Source of the DNA: Hanleya hanleyi
Lineage: Eukaryota > Mollusca > Polyplacophora > Lepidopleurida > Hanleyidae
Length of the DNA stretch: 64,000 bases
Direction of reading: 5' to 3'
NCBI GenBank assembly: GCA_036873755.1
Contig: JAVTVY010018814.1
Span: 1 to 64,000 of the forward strand
This document shows, piece after piece, positions 24,770 to 36,480 of this stretch. Under the pieces are notes generated by a model that searched no databases, had not been told where the DNA came from, and saw only the letters and a program-made list of their open reading frames with translations. Positions within the stretch are counted from its first letter, which is position 1; every line of letters starts with the position of its first letter. The position numbers and the translations under genes were made by a program.

Positions 24770-24930
24770 GTCACGATGTCATTGAGAACCGATTCTTCTC
24801 TTGCAAAGTAAGTGATTTTAACTGTACAAATGTTTGGAATTGGTGCTAACTGACGAACGTAGGTCTTTCGATTCTTGATGCGGAAATTCTTCTGTTGAGA
24901 ACGACTTACTACTGAATGTCGGATCTCTCG
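24770..24930 (-). repeat. R1 fragment, minus (modules A-C)
   Basis: It contains GATGTCATTGAGAACCGATT, CTTCTCTTGCAAAG, GTAGGTCTTTCGATTCTTGA and TACTGAATGTCGG. Confidence 0.55.
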
Positions 24931-24984
24931 TCTGTACACGAAATTCGATCACGTGATGGCAGTTCCTACTGAGAGAGAAAAGTC

Positions 24985-25360
24985 AATTGGAGCGATATGC
25001 AAGAGGTGGAAAAAATTGACAACTTCTGACTAAAAAGCAACCAACTTCCCTCGGCACCTCACATTTAGTGCCGAGAATACGATGGATTCCCGGACGTAGC
25101 CTCAGTATCTCAGCCGCGCTTTCATTGCAGATGTTCATGTGGAGACTATGAAGTATCCACACAGCCCCTAGCACCGGCTCAAGCGGAATTAGAGACGTTA
25201 GCTCGGGAGCTGTGCTGACAGATCTTCTCAAATAAATAACTCATCTGATTTTAATGGATGAGCATCGACAACGTCTGATGGAATAAACGTCTCAACATGG
25301 GGTAAACCTGGTAAATGCAAGAATGCCTAGAAAAGCTAACCCGTGATGCCCGACGTCGTA
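24985..25360 (+). mobile_element. interspersed repeat family D, copy 1 (+)
   Basis: It shares with 45415-45850, in order, TTGGAGCGATATGCAAGAGG, CGAGAATACGATGGATTC, CGGACGTAGCCTCAGTATCT, GGAGACTATGAAGTATC, CCCCTAGCACCGGCTCAAGC, CAGATC and GGGTAAACCTGGTAAAT. It shares a central block with family R1, so D and R1 may be parts of one larger element. No coding frame or RNA promoter box is seen. Confidence 0.65.
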
Positions 25361-25469
25361 CGGTTTAAATTCCACATCAAAACAATAAACCTACATATAT
25401 TTTTCGAATGGCATGTGCAGAGAGCGGGTCTCGGGGACTAACACTTCACCAGCAGAATCCTACTATGTA

Positions 25470-25550
25470 CAGGTAATAAATTGGAGTGATATGCAAGAGG
25501 TGGAAAAAATTGACGACGTCTGACGACCAAATAGCAACCATGTGATTCCA
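25470..25550 (+). repeat. family D fragment (+)
   Basis: TTGGAGTGATATGCAAGAGG, then TGACGACGTCTGACGACCAA, matches the 5' end of the D element. Confidence 0.6.
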
Positions 25551-26214
25551 ACGATCAAATCAGTATAAGATTCATTCCACCATACATTTAATTATCGGGT
25601 TTTTTCAAAAACGTTATTGAAAAATTATCAAGCGCTTCTTGCTATACAATTTTGTATCTTGTATCACGCCTCCAGACTTCATTGCGCATCTTTATTGGTC
25701 AACAGTATCATAATCTGCATAGCAAGCCGTTTAGCAAAGAGGCAAGTTATCCAGAATGCTGTACAATATAAATAGGGGGAAAATATCTTTCTTTGGTACT
25801 CATAAACCAATTTTATTGAAACTTATTATCAAACAATCTGATAACCAGAGACAATAGAAGTTAACTGGGGCACAATCACAATTTTCGCAGCATCAAGATC
25901 AGGGATGGGGACATTATAAAAGTGCTTGTGAGTGGAAATTGTCCTCTAGGGTCAATCTCGCGAATATTTCTTGATCCATCTGGACTTTGTAGAACCGAAT
26001 CACTGAGTTCATGAAGCACAAGTTCTTCCAATATCAGCACCCATATGCCTATGAACAAATGCAAAAAACACCAGTATATATTTTTTAAGATTAAAAGAAT
26101 CGGTGTCACGCCGGTATATGTTCCCACCACCGTTGCATGTTATCTGTATATGATGAAATTCCGCTTCTTACCCTCCTGATAATATTATGATCTGGACCTC
26201 CCCTCTCTTGCTTG

Positions 26215-26590
26215 GGACAAACTTTTTTGTTTTTTTTGTTTGGAATTGGCGCTACCTGTGTAACATAAAATGCCTTTCGATTGATGTCGCGGAATTTCTG
26301 TCTTGGACGACGGCTGAATACTGAATGTCTGAGCTGACGCCTTAATCCCCCCTACACTGTTCACCTCTGTAAATAGTCGACCTGTGTGGATACTTCATAG
26401 CCTCCACATGAATAGCTGCAAGAAAAGCGCGGCTGAGATACTTAGGCTACGTCCGAGAATCCATCGTATTCTCGGGTCTGAATGTTAGATGTCGACGAAT
26501 ACTTTCCTGTAGAGTCATATGGTTGCTATTTAGTCACCAGATGTCGTCAATTTTTCCCACCTCTTGCATATCGCTCCAATTTAAAACTGT
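26215..26590 (-). mobile_element. family D copy joined to R1 module C, minus
   Basis: It contains reversed D words: GATACTTCATAGCCTCCACA, AGCGCGGCTGAGATACTTAG, GGCTACGTCCGAGAATCC, CACCTCTTGCATATCGCTCC. GGACGACGGCTGAATACTGA precedes them at 26317. Confidence 0.65.
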
Positions 26591-29500
26591 GGTGCTGACG
26601 GTGTCTGATCTGGCAAGTGAGTATTCTGAATACAAATTCGCATCCCACGAGCATTTTATATTTTTTCCATCTGACGAGCACAATACATATTTATTTTCCC
26701 CTATGTTGGCAAGGTTATTATATCATCAAAGATCTTCGACTGAAGTCTCTCAAGTACAGTTGATGCTATAAGGACCATGTAATTCAATATGTTCACATCA
26801 ACAGCGACAATTCATGGGTGGCTGGGACACAGGAAGACAATGACACCAGGTAATCTCTCTTGACGAAGGCGGCCAGGAGTACAAAACAGTCGTGATATGC
26901 ATCCTATGGGGCATTGTACTCCATACGGGTATCACACATAAATATCCCAGTTTGAACGGTCTATGTTAGTTATGTAAATTGAGCGTGCGTAGGGACGATA
27001 TAAGTGTGGTCATACGAGTTTTTGTCCTGTTACCTCTTTCCACGACACCCTGAAAATATTATCGCTCATTCGGAAGGCAATGTTCTCGACAATAGACCTT
27101 TTCACCACGGATTCGGTAAATTTCGCGTCCATTCGGAGAAGCAAGTCACGTGGCGCAAAAACATGCTGGTGGGTTGACAAGTCGGCTCACTTCATCGTTT
27201 TCTGTGTGCAGATTTGTCTCTGCCATAACAAAGGTATGTAGCAAATAATTACAACGAATGATCTTTGAATTGAAAAAGATTTTCTTTTGTAATAAAGCGT
27301 CTGTGTTCCAAGCTGCCATAAGTCTGCAACCGTCAGTGTATTTTTGGTTTTAATTTATTATCTTCTATCGGCAATAATTTCAAGAAATAGTGTCATTTCC
27401 GGTTATGATCTCCAGGCAGAGGTCGCAGCAATTTTTACAGTCCACCAGCAACTGGTTATTTCATTGGTCGAATCCAGCGTGCAATCGGGAGTTTCCGTTG
27501 ATTGCTTTTCACGTTGTCACGTCTTTCGACTATTTTCGGTATGAAAAGGTCTATGGCAATTTACATACAAAGCTACGGTCCTACGGATTGTACCTTTGTC
27601 ATACATCAAGAATCTTGGGCACGAAGCGGCCTAAAACTGACGAGATTTCCTGAAGTGGTTTGCTAATTATTCCTGAATCAGGCCTGAATGGGGCCACATT
27701 CTCCACAGCCTAGCTAAGAATATTTTGCTAACGGCGTTAAGCCTAAGCGACCCCATAATTAGTCATCCAAAAATAGTTCATCTTGTTATGAGCCAACGGA
27801 TTAAAAAAAAAATTGTCACACACGTCTATTGCAGGGTGGAATCAAATACGATAATATCGAGTATATTTGATGAAGAAGATTGGCCTGGTAAATTTATGTT
27901 CTGGGCTGTATGAATAATTGGCATCTTGCAGCGATTATTAGAATAGACATATATTGGGAGATTAATCCTGCTTGGAGTTTGCGACAATGGCTGTATAAGT
28001 CATTAAAGGTATCAAAGTCCTACGTCGCTGAGCCGTCCGTGCGAAGCCCGTAGAGTGATGTAACCGCTTCTATATCAGAGAAGCCAAGTCATTCAACATT
28101 ATCAAACTCAATGGGCTCAGAAAATCCATAAACGGAACAGTATTTCCGTAAGACTCAAGGCGGGACTCGACCCGTCATTCAAATATATTCGACTGTATTA
28201 GTCGAAGCGGTTTCTTGTTTTTGCATAATTTGTCCTTCGGTTTGTCCGTTTTTTCCCGTAACAAATAACCATATGCGGGTAATATATGAAGATGCGTTCC
28301 ATTTAACATCATCTTTCTTTACAGATGTGTTTTCCATTTAATGCCAGAGCCTCTTGGTGTTTGCCGCAATAGGTCGCAATGAGGTTTCTTCAGGTGATAC
28401 CAAAGAATCTTACTTATCTTGAAGTCAAATGCCAACTTATAATTAGGTCAAGCTCAAAGCTCAAAATTAAATGGCGCTAGTCCAGAACGTAGCTAGAGTT
28501 AAGATGCATCGAGCATAGCGAAACTCCACATATGGGTTGTCCGTGTCATTCCAAAGAAGCTCCTTTGTTTTTATCAATGAATCGAAGGTCAAGCTTAGGA
28601 GTCAGATTCGACGGTATCTACTCGTCGTCCACACAAGAATTCCGGATGAACAGTTAACACCAATTTCAAACAGACATAAAATGAATATTGAGGGGGGATA
28701 TATATCCTTCACAACGACGCTTATGTAGGGATTGTCTCAAGCGATGTAGCGTTTGGTGAATGAGAACGCCACATCACTCAGAAACTGAATAGTTTGTTGG
28801 ATCGTGTTTTTGAGTTATGACCCTCCAAACTTCTCAGGTTCGTTGTTTATGTGATTTCGAAGAAATCTGTTGATTCGAGGTGAGTAGGTCAAGGTCGCAG
28901 TACTATATGTCAAGATCACAGTACTCCAGAACTGTATCATTGTCCGGATTATATCTTGAGGTATGAATCCCGAAATACCACAACAAATACAAAGATGTGT
29001 TGTCAATATGATTCCAAAGAAGCCTATTCATTTTGAGGTGGACGGTAGAATATAGTAGTCGGAAACTGAAACTAGGTCCGAAGGGGCTGCGTCTTGTGTT
29101 ATCTCCAAACTTCTCAAGACCAGTTCGAGGTCAATAGATCAAACTAACTGTACCTGGGCACTGAATCTAAACTTCGCTGCTCTGTATCTTTAGTCAAAAT
29201 CCATCGATATTGAATTTTGTCAGGACATTGGTCACCCATATGCCCTCGTAAAGACCAGTCAATTACATGGTCACATGCCAAATATACCAACACTGAATAC
29301 AGCCTCGTCAGACAGATATCTTGGGTCAAACTATATCACAGAAGTCCACATGCATGTTGCTCATGCAGATTCAAAGGAACATGTGAATTTGATTTCAAGA
29401 AGGTCAACGGTCTATTTCACTAGCAAAGCCGGGGAAAGAAGAGCTTCGGCACTGCCTGTCTTTGCTGGGCATTAAGACGACGAATAAATAAATAAATTTA

Positions 29501-30225
29501 TAATAAATAAGAGATAAAAGTAGGTCATAATTACACTGTATGTAACATGATAGTATTATTTTTCAAGATATTTCAAATATTATATGGTAATTGGGAGGCC
29601 TGGAAGGTTCTTTTGCAATCTTTTGTGCAAAGCACGTGTGAAAACTTCGGATTATTATACATTGAGCCGCATCAATCATATCATGATCATACATGCCTTA
29701 ATATTATTTAAAAAATATTCAGTATTTAAAATAAAACATGAAGCCACATAAGCGTACGGAAAACCATGCTCCTTTCCTCGGCATTAATTTGATAACGCAC
29801 CCGGAGCTAACTCCCAGCTGAACGATGCTTTCATCCACTTGTTAAACAGCTGTGAATTCAGGAAAATGTAATATTTATTTAGAATGTTGAACAACGATGA
29901 GCGTTAGATTTATTGCACAGATATTATTCGAGGAGACCTTTTGGAGGTGAGAGTCAATTTGTAAGACTTTATGTAGGATATATGCACCTGACACGTCGTC
30001 CATGAATTATTTTACAGGAGCATACAAAATTTAACAGTGGGACAGGACCAGTGCAAGAGGGTGGGGGACCAGGATTTTTTCTCTGTTTTTTTTTCTTCGG
30101 GAGTGGACATTGACTTTCTTGACTTATTTATATATAGGCCACTTACTTTTCTCACAGAGGTTTGGAATGCCAATTTTTCGTTTTCCAGTCTTCAATTTCA
30201 AGTATATTTACATGTACCTTATAAC
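26591..30225. other. no gene recognised
   Basis: A weak internal similarity exists between 28500-28720 and 28815-29160 (ATTCCAAAGAAGC, CTCCAAACTTCTCA, AAGGTCAAG or AGGTCAA words), suggesting a degenerate repeat. The rest shows short chance frames only. Confidence 0.4.
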
Positions 30226-30563
30226 ATGCATTTTGACAAAGCTTCATACAGGGAATGAGCATTTTTGAACAAGGTTTCATTCTTCCTGGCAAAACTGAAA
30301 ACTTGAATAAAACTAGACTAAGTAAGTAGTCCAATTTAAATGTTCATCTCACCATGTACATGTATTTCTCTAGTGTATAATTTGTCAATGCTGCATATAT
30401 GGAATGGGAATTTTTAGCAGAGATTCAGCCAATGTAGTCCAATTTGTATGTTGATTGGGTAAGAAATAAATGATTTTGAACAAAGGTCATCTCACTAATG
30501 ACATATCTACACATATTCCTGCAGCATGTCGCTTGACCATGTAGCAGATATTGAATGCAGATT

Positions 30564-31087
30564 TTAACCCTCCAAGGCCGAGGGGGAAGGGTGGCACGCT
30601 CTGTCCCCCCTCCTTCCTGTTGGTTTTTCGCGCCTATCTCCGGGACGATAAAACTTGATAGCTGAGACTCCGTAACTTTGAAGATTATCATATTGGGATA
30701 ATTTTAGGCCTATTTGCATGACCCCGAACAGAAGATCATGGGTCATTTCAAAATGGCGGTCATGTGAGTGGGGTACTTTTGCATTTCGGCATGAAAAAGT
30801 GGGTATAGTACATTTTATTTTATAGCAGATTATTATTTACTAATTTATCATAAGTTTTTGCGAAGAAGAAAAATTCGAAAAAATCGTCCAGAAATGACTT
30901 TTTGGGAAATGACGTCACTGTGACGTCATCATCGCGGCCATCTTAGAGCTGGACCCAAAAATATAGTGTTGGAAGTTTCAGCCCTCTAACCCTAGGGATA
31001 GCAAAAATATTTAGGGGTCACTTTCCGCACTCTCCCCCTCCCCAAGGCTGCGGTACACGCCAAATTGTCCAGGCCAGATAGGGTTAA
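30564..31087 (-). mobile_element. piggyBac-like MITE P1, copy 2, inserted in the satellite
   Basis: TTAA flanks both ends (30564-30567 and 31084-31087). The right end CCAGGCCAGATAGGGTTAA and the left end TTAACCCTCCAAGGCC are inverted. The interior matches copy 3 in reverse: GCGCCTATCTCCGGGACGAT, GATTATCATATTGGG, GATCATGGGT, CAAAATGGCGGTCATG and the paired TGACGTCA motif. No transposase is present. Confidence 0.8.
30910..30928. promoter_or_regulatory. paired CRE-like motif in MITE P1 copy 2
   Basis: Two perfect TGACGTCA palindromes are separated by CTG (30910-30917 and 30921-30928). This is the consensus site for CREB/ATF factors. Occupancy is not shown. Confidence 0.6.
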
Positions 31088-31432
31088 ATCTCTCTGACCA
31101 AAATCAAGGTTTAGGTGGATCTAGACTATGTGTTTAATATATAGTCCATTTTCAATATTGAATGAATAAGAAATAAATGATTTCGAGCAAATTTCATCTC
31201 ATCGATGACGTACACAAATTTCTCATTGTTGGGAATGAGAATTTTAAAACAGAAATCCATGACCAAAGTTCGAGTATGCCTAAGCTATTACTGAGTATGT
31301 TTCCCATTTTTTTATTGATAGGTAAGAAATAAATGATTAAGATCAAATTTCATCTCATCAATGGCATACATGTACACATTTTCCTACAGCTTATAATTTG
31401 ACAACGGATCAAATAGGGAATGGGGAATCCCC

Positions 31433-31678
31433 TTTACTCTCTAAAATAATTAGATTGAAATTCAATCTGGCAGATTGAAATTAGTGACCAATCTTTTATT
31501 GGATTGAAAATTTTCAATATAATAGATTGAAAACGATAAACTGAATCTGTTGTAGACAGAAAATTCAACCTACTAGATTGAAATTTTCAATCTAATGGAT
31601 GCAATATCGAATCGAATGGATTGGTCACTAATTCAAATCTGATAGATTGAATTTTTAGTCTAATTATTTTATAGAGTA
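31433..31678. mobile_element. foldback/MITE-like element of GATTGAAA iterons, CTCTCTAAAA end
   Basis: The left end is TACTCTCTAAAATAATTAGA. The right end is its near-perfect inverse (CTAATTATTTTATAGAGTA). The interior is made of many ATTGAAAT/TTCAATCT words forming overlapping near-palindromes. The longer pair TTAGTGACCAATC and GATTGGTCACTAAT is also inverted. The terminus is the same as in the 2167-2470 element although the interior words differ. Confidence 0.75.
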
Positions 31679-31693
31679 CCAAAATCTACGCCC

Positions 31694-31725
31694 GAGAGAG
31701 GGAGAGAGAGAGAAAGAGAGAGAGA
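31694..31725 (+). repeat. imperfect (GA)n microsatellite
   Basis: About 16 GA dinucleotides with two interruptions, directly after the foldback element. ACGCCCGAGAGA recurs at 31736. Confidence 0.85.
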
Positions 31726-32190
31726 ATTAAGGTTTAACGCCCGAGAGATACTACACTATGTGCTGAATCTGTAGCTCAATTTTGACGTTCATTTTGGTAA
31801 AAAAAAATTTACTTGGGTCAAAGTTCATCTCCACAATGACATGTACACGTACACATATTCACACAACGTGCAATTTGATCATGGGGTAGATAGGGAATGC
31901 GGATGTTTGAACAGGATTTAATACTCCCTGGTCAAAATCAAAGCTTGAATGAAACTAGGCTATGTGCTCATGTATGCAGCCCAATTCTAATATTGACTGA
32001 GTAAGGAATAAATGATTCAGAGCAAATTTCTTTCAAACAATGACATGTATTTCTACAAAACTGGTCACGTGAATGGGATATCAAGAACATCGGAAAAGGT
32101 TTATGATCTGTTCAAACGAAATACAAAATTTGTTTAAACCTAAGCCTGCGCTGAGTCTACAGTCTAAATTTAACTGTGTTTGCCCAATAC

Positions 32191-32935
32191 AATTCATGTT
32201 ATTCCAATAAATCTATTTTATTTCAATAAATGAGGTTCTGTGTCACAGTGTTTGCATACATAATATTTATTTATTTCATTAAAATGATCGAAATTAAATT
32301 TATAAAACTTAGGTATATAGGACCATAACTTTTTTAGTTTTTGCTTCAGATTGGACTCCAAATCTTTTTAGCTCGAACACAGGAGGACCAAAACGAATGG
32401 TTTTAATGAAAATCAGGTTATCCACGCCCCCCCCCCACCTCCTCCGATAAATTTTGCATTAGTCTAATTTGTCAATGCCCCAGACACATCCACAAAACAT
32501 ACTCATGTGTACTTATTTGGATTTGTGCATATTTACTTATGCATGTAAATGTATAATTTGCTGAGCGTTCGCATGGGTCTAAAAAGATATAAGTAAAACA
32601 ATATGCAAACCAAAATGGAACCTATCAGTTCAAAGGTCAAATGTCAAGGTCACCTTGAATTAAACGGAATTAAGAATTTTATGTACAATAATTCAACTTA
32701 CATTCATCAAATTTTACAGGTGGCTTACTCTTGCAAGTCTAATCAAGCCTATTGATATTTCAGTCACAATACCGAAGGTCAACTCTTACCATCTCGAAAA
32801 AAGAAGTACGATGAATAGTTCTGTCACAAAAAATATTTTGTTTGATGGTAACAATTTATGGCGATATGGGGCATAAATGTTCCACTTAACATTTTTTCCA
32901 ACAACTGATTGAACAGTATTATCTTTTTTTTTTAC
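32191..32935. other. no gene recognised
   Basis: AT-rich, with a C run (about 32428-32437) and a short AAGGTCAAATGTCAAGGTCA segment of the degenerate type common in mollusc DNA. Confidence 0.4.
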
Positions 32936-32939
32936 TCCA

Positions 32940-33178
32940 AATGCATGGTATGCATATTTGCTATGCGTTCACATGACCAGATTTGCATACAATGCAAATT
33001 TACACATGTATAAATATGCTTTTGCACAGCCTCCGGACCAGATGCAAATTTAATCTCCATGCAAATATACACGCGTGTGCAGTTGCGTTCACATGCTGAG
33101 TTTGCACAGGTGTATTTTATTTTGCAAAGTGTGCAAATTTACACGGATTGGTATACATATGCATGTGATCGGGGCTTA
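32940..33178. repeat. cluster of octamer (ATGCAAAT) and GCGTTCACATG words
   Basis: Perfect octamers lie at 32981-32988 (ATTTGCAT), 32992-32999, 33042-33049 and 33059-33066 (ATGCAAAT). Near matches lie around them. GCGTTCACATG occurs at about 32974 and 33083, with a GCGTTCGCATG variant near 32564. This could be a repeat remnant or a POU-factor-binding region. Confidence 0.55.
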
Positions 33179-34580
33179 AGAGAATAGTTACAGATGCTGC
33201 CAGCAAATATTACACCAAATTTATCAGAACATAAACTCAAAGTAATATAAAGAATAATTAACTGACTTTACATCGGCGTAATCCGGTTAATCCCTCCCAT
33301 TCCCCTCATCCACCCCTTGCCTATGATGAATTTGGTCTGTTTAAAAATCTATTGTCAAGCAGTCGTTTCTACGTTTCAAAATGGAAATTTGCTATTGATT
33401 CAGGATACGTTTTCCCACCAGAAGATCATTACCAGTACTGGTTTCCTCGTGTTCGAGTTTACCAAATTGCGAAAAACCAAAGCAAACTGGAGTTTGCATA
33501 ACGATTGCAGTGAAAATATAGGACTGAACTATTAGTATGTCGTCAAAAACATAAATAAATTTCCGTGCAATTTGCGTTCAACGAAAATTTACAATCGCAC
33601 AAGCTATGTCGTACTATAAATGTAAAAAAACAGATTCTGTTGGATGTAATATGTTGACTCGTATTTGGATTTTTGAGAGGAAGCTCCGTTCAAAAACGTA
33701 TTGACCCCATCTAGTACACCTGTAGCCTGTGTAACCCATTTGTCGCCTCGGAATCGAAATTTAAAGCACAGTCCTTTAATATCAATCCAAAATGTATGGA
33801 AGGCAAAGGAAATAGGTTATTCGTTAATGCTGAAAGTTGAACTGACGAGAAAGTGTGATTTTGATTTCTCCGGAGCTAAAATGTTTATGTTGTATCATAT
33901 TTGGGCCATTTTCTGTGAAATGGACTTATCGCGTTTTCTTCTGGATGGGCCAGGCGTCATGGACTTGATAGCCAAGTTAACATTGCCTGCAATAACTCTC
34001 GGCATTTACATCCGAGCACACATGTTGCCCGTATAGATTTCTACTCCTTACAGCGGCACTTCAGTTGATTTATGTAGTTTATTCCTAGCGATTAATAATT
34101 AGTCTACCAATAAATTCGCCACTCTGGTAGCCCGGTATTCCAATATTGGCACCAAGTACGGCATGATTTAATGCGGAAATTGTATTGATGTATTTTAATT
34201 AACATGTGTCCAGTCACAAATCAATATGCTTAATGCAAGGATCAATGCAATCTCATTACAGAAATATCTGGAGAACAAACAGATCAAATGACTACACTTG
34301 TTAACTACACCAAAATATTCAATACATGTTTAACATTGATATCCATTGCATATTAATTGAAATGCAATATATCGTACGTGGGTGATGCGAAAACCGGAGA
34401 ATGTATCTAATTACACTCTTCCCTGATAAGGAATTACTTAATTTAAGGGTCGTCTAATTCACCACACAGATTAATGAAGCCAATTGCATATAAAACTGTT
34501 GACTGCGGGATTAGTTTGGTCGTTAGCTGAATTCCGAGCGCCAGCGATCAGTTAAACGCAATTAAACTTACCAAGTGGCA
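33179..34580. other. no gene recognised
   Basis: A 111-codon + frame (33701-34036) has no domain and no convincing splice context. Confidence 0.4.
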
Positions 34581-34584
34581 TGTC

Positions 34585-34650
34585 CATTCTGTAATGGACG
34601 ACGACTGGATTATGAATGACGGACTAGACGCTTGTAATGTAACATAATTT
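34585..34650 (-). repeat. R1 module C end fragment
   Basis: AATGGACGACGACTGGATTA, then TGAATGACGGACTAGACGCT, matches reversed module C. Confidence 0.6.
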
Positions 34651-35284
34651 TTATATTTGATAATACTTCGCCGTTTTTTTGATGAATTACTAATTTCGAA
34701 ACGCCCACAGCGACGAGAAGTTTCCAAGGTTATTATGAGAAACACAGAAATTCTAGGATCTATAATGTGGTTTCATTCTTCCTTGTGTGTAATCCCTAAT
34801 TGCTCGAAGAATATCGTTTTGATGTCTCTATCTGTTTTAATGTGTAAAAATGAAGCCAAAAATACGAAAAAAAGTGTAATGCGAGAATAGCTTGGTCATC
34901 AAATCAAGAAAATCTCTCCTCGGTAGTTTTTGCTCGTTTCTCTGTTAAATTTTGTACCAGAGTGTTCAGATTGGTCTTCTACAGTGTAATAACTCCTATA
35001 TTATAGAGTATAAAGTCATGAAATTTGACACAACGGTGTACATAATGTAGAATTAAACAAGCGTGCCTCAATAGAATCCCTGGGATGCGGTATGTGATTG
35101 TCAGTTTCGTCTTATTTCTTCTTCTTCTTTATCCTCTTCCAGAATGGTGGCTGGCTATTGGATCAATATATGGCCTCTACACTGATTTGTATAGTTTCAT
35201 TGGCATCTATAGCACATTCAGTGGATGGTTCACAGCCATGGTTCATTAATAGTCATCCATTCATGTCTGTGCTGTATGGTATTT

Positions 35285-36480
35285 ATTTATTTATTTTTCA
35301 TATCAAAAATTCTTTTTTTGATATCAAAAATAAACGGTTTATTTTTGATATCAGAAATAGAGGGACACCAAAACGGAAATAATGCGCTCTCCCTGCGAAG
35401 CTGTCACCAAAATCACAGTTGGCAAATGACCTTCCTTGGCACAGGAAGTACAACCCGTAGACAGCGAGAGAGAAGAACTGTACCGGAAATGGTTAATTTT
35501 TGATATCAAAAATAAACTTTTATTTTTGATATCAAAAAAAAGAATTTTTGATATCAAAAATAGTATTTTTGATATCAAAAATACTATTTTTGATATCAAA
35601 AATTAACCACTTCCGGTACAGTTCTTCTATCTCGCTGTCTACGGGTTGTACTTCCTGTGCCAAGGAAGGTCATTTGCCCACTGTGATTTTGGTGACAGCT
35701 TCGCAGGGAGAGCGCATTATTTCCGTTTTGGTGTCCCTCTATTTTTGATATCAAAAATAAACCGTTTATTTTTGATATCAAAAAAAGAATTTTTAATATA
35801 AAAAATAGTATTTTTGATATAAAAAATAAACGGTTTACTTTTGATACCAACAACTCTTTTTTTGATATCAAACATAATATTTTTGATATCAAAAATAGTA
35901 TTTTTGATATCAATAATTATCCGATTAAATACCAAACGGCGCACATTTATTCTTGATATAAAAAAAGAATGTTTGATATAAAAAATAAAGGAATAAATAT
36001 ATCAAAACGGCTTGCCATAGTGCTGCGGCCATATAAGGCACTTGAGTGTATGGCAAGCCGTTTTGGTATTTATTCCTTTATTTTTGATATCAACAATTCT
36101 ATTTTTATATCAAAAATAAATGTGCGCCGTTTTGGTATTTAATCGGGTAATTGTTGATATCAAAAATAGTATTTTTGATATCAGCAATTCTTTTTTGATA
36201 TCAAAAATAAACGGTTTATTTTTTATATCAAAAATAGAGAATCACTTACACCAAAACGGAAATAATGCGCTTTCCCTGCGAAGCTGTCACTAAAATCACA
36301 GCGGGCAAATGACCTTCCTTGGCACAGGAAGTACAACCCGTAGATAGCGGGGGAGAAATCATTATAGAACTGTACCGGAAATGGTTAATTTTTGATATCA
36401 AAAATAAACTTTTATTTTTGATATCAAAAAAGAATCGATAAACAAAATAAATGAATAAATACCAAAACGGCTTGCCATAT
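35285..36480. repeat. nested palindrome complex with repeated TTTTTGATATCAAAAA cores
   Basis: About 18 GATATC-centred palindromes lie in 1.2 kb. One large inverted repeat has arms at about 35300-35505 and 35600-35795. Each arm contains the same roughly 150-bp unique segment (CAAAACGGAAATAATGCGCT, GCGAAGCTGTCAC, ATGACCTTCCTTGGCACAGG, GTACAACCCGTAG, TACCGGAAATGG). A third copy of that segment in left-arm orientation lies at about 36245-36395. A second inverted repeat has arms at about 35898-36021 and 36050-36175, built on ATACCAAACGGCGCACATTT and CAAAACGGCTTGCCATA. The latter word recurs at 36459-36479. The overlapping open frames here are by-products of the repeat. Confidence 0.85.

Larger units (their letters stand above)
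30230..32190 (+). repeat. diverged satellite-like tandem array (units about 150-230 bp)
   Basis: At least five units carry the ordered words AAACTAG, TCCAATTT, GTAAGAAATAAATGATT, CAAATTTCATCTCATC, AATGACATGTACACA, TACAGC and GGGAATG (30460, 31165, 31320, 31800 and 32010 are unit landmarks). Units differ in length and sequence, so the array is old. It is interrupted by a P1 MITE (30564-31087) and a foldback element (31433-31678), both absent from the flanking unit when removed. Functional meaning is unknown. Confidence 0.7.
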
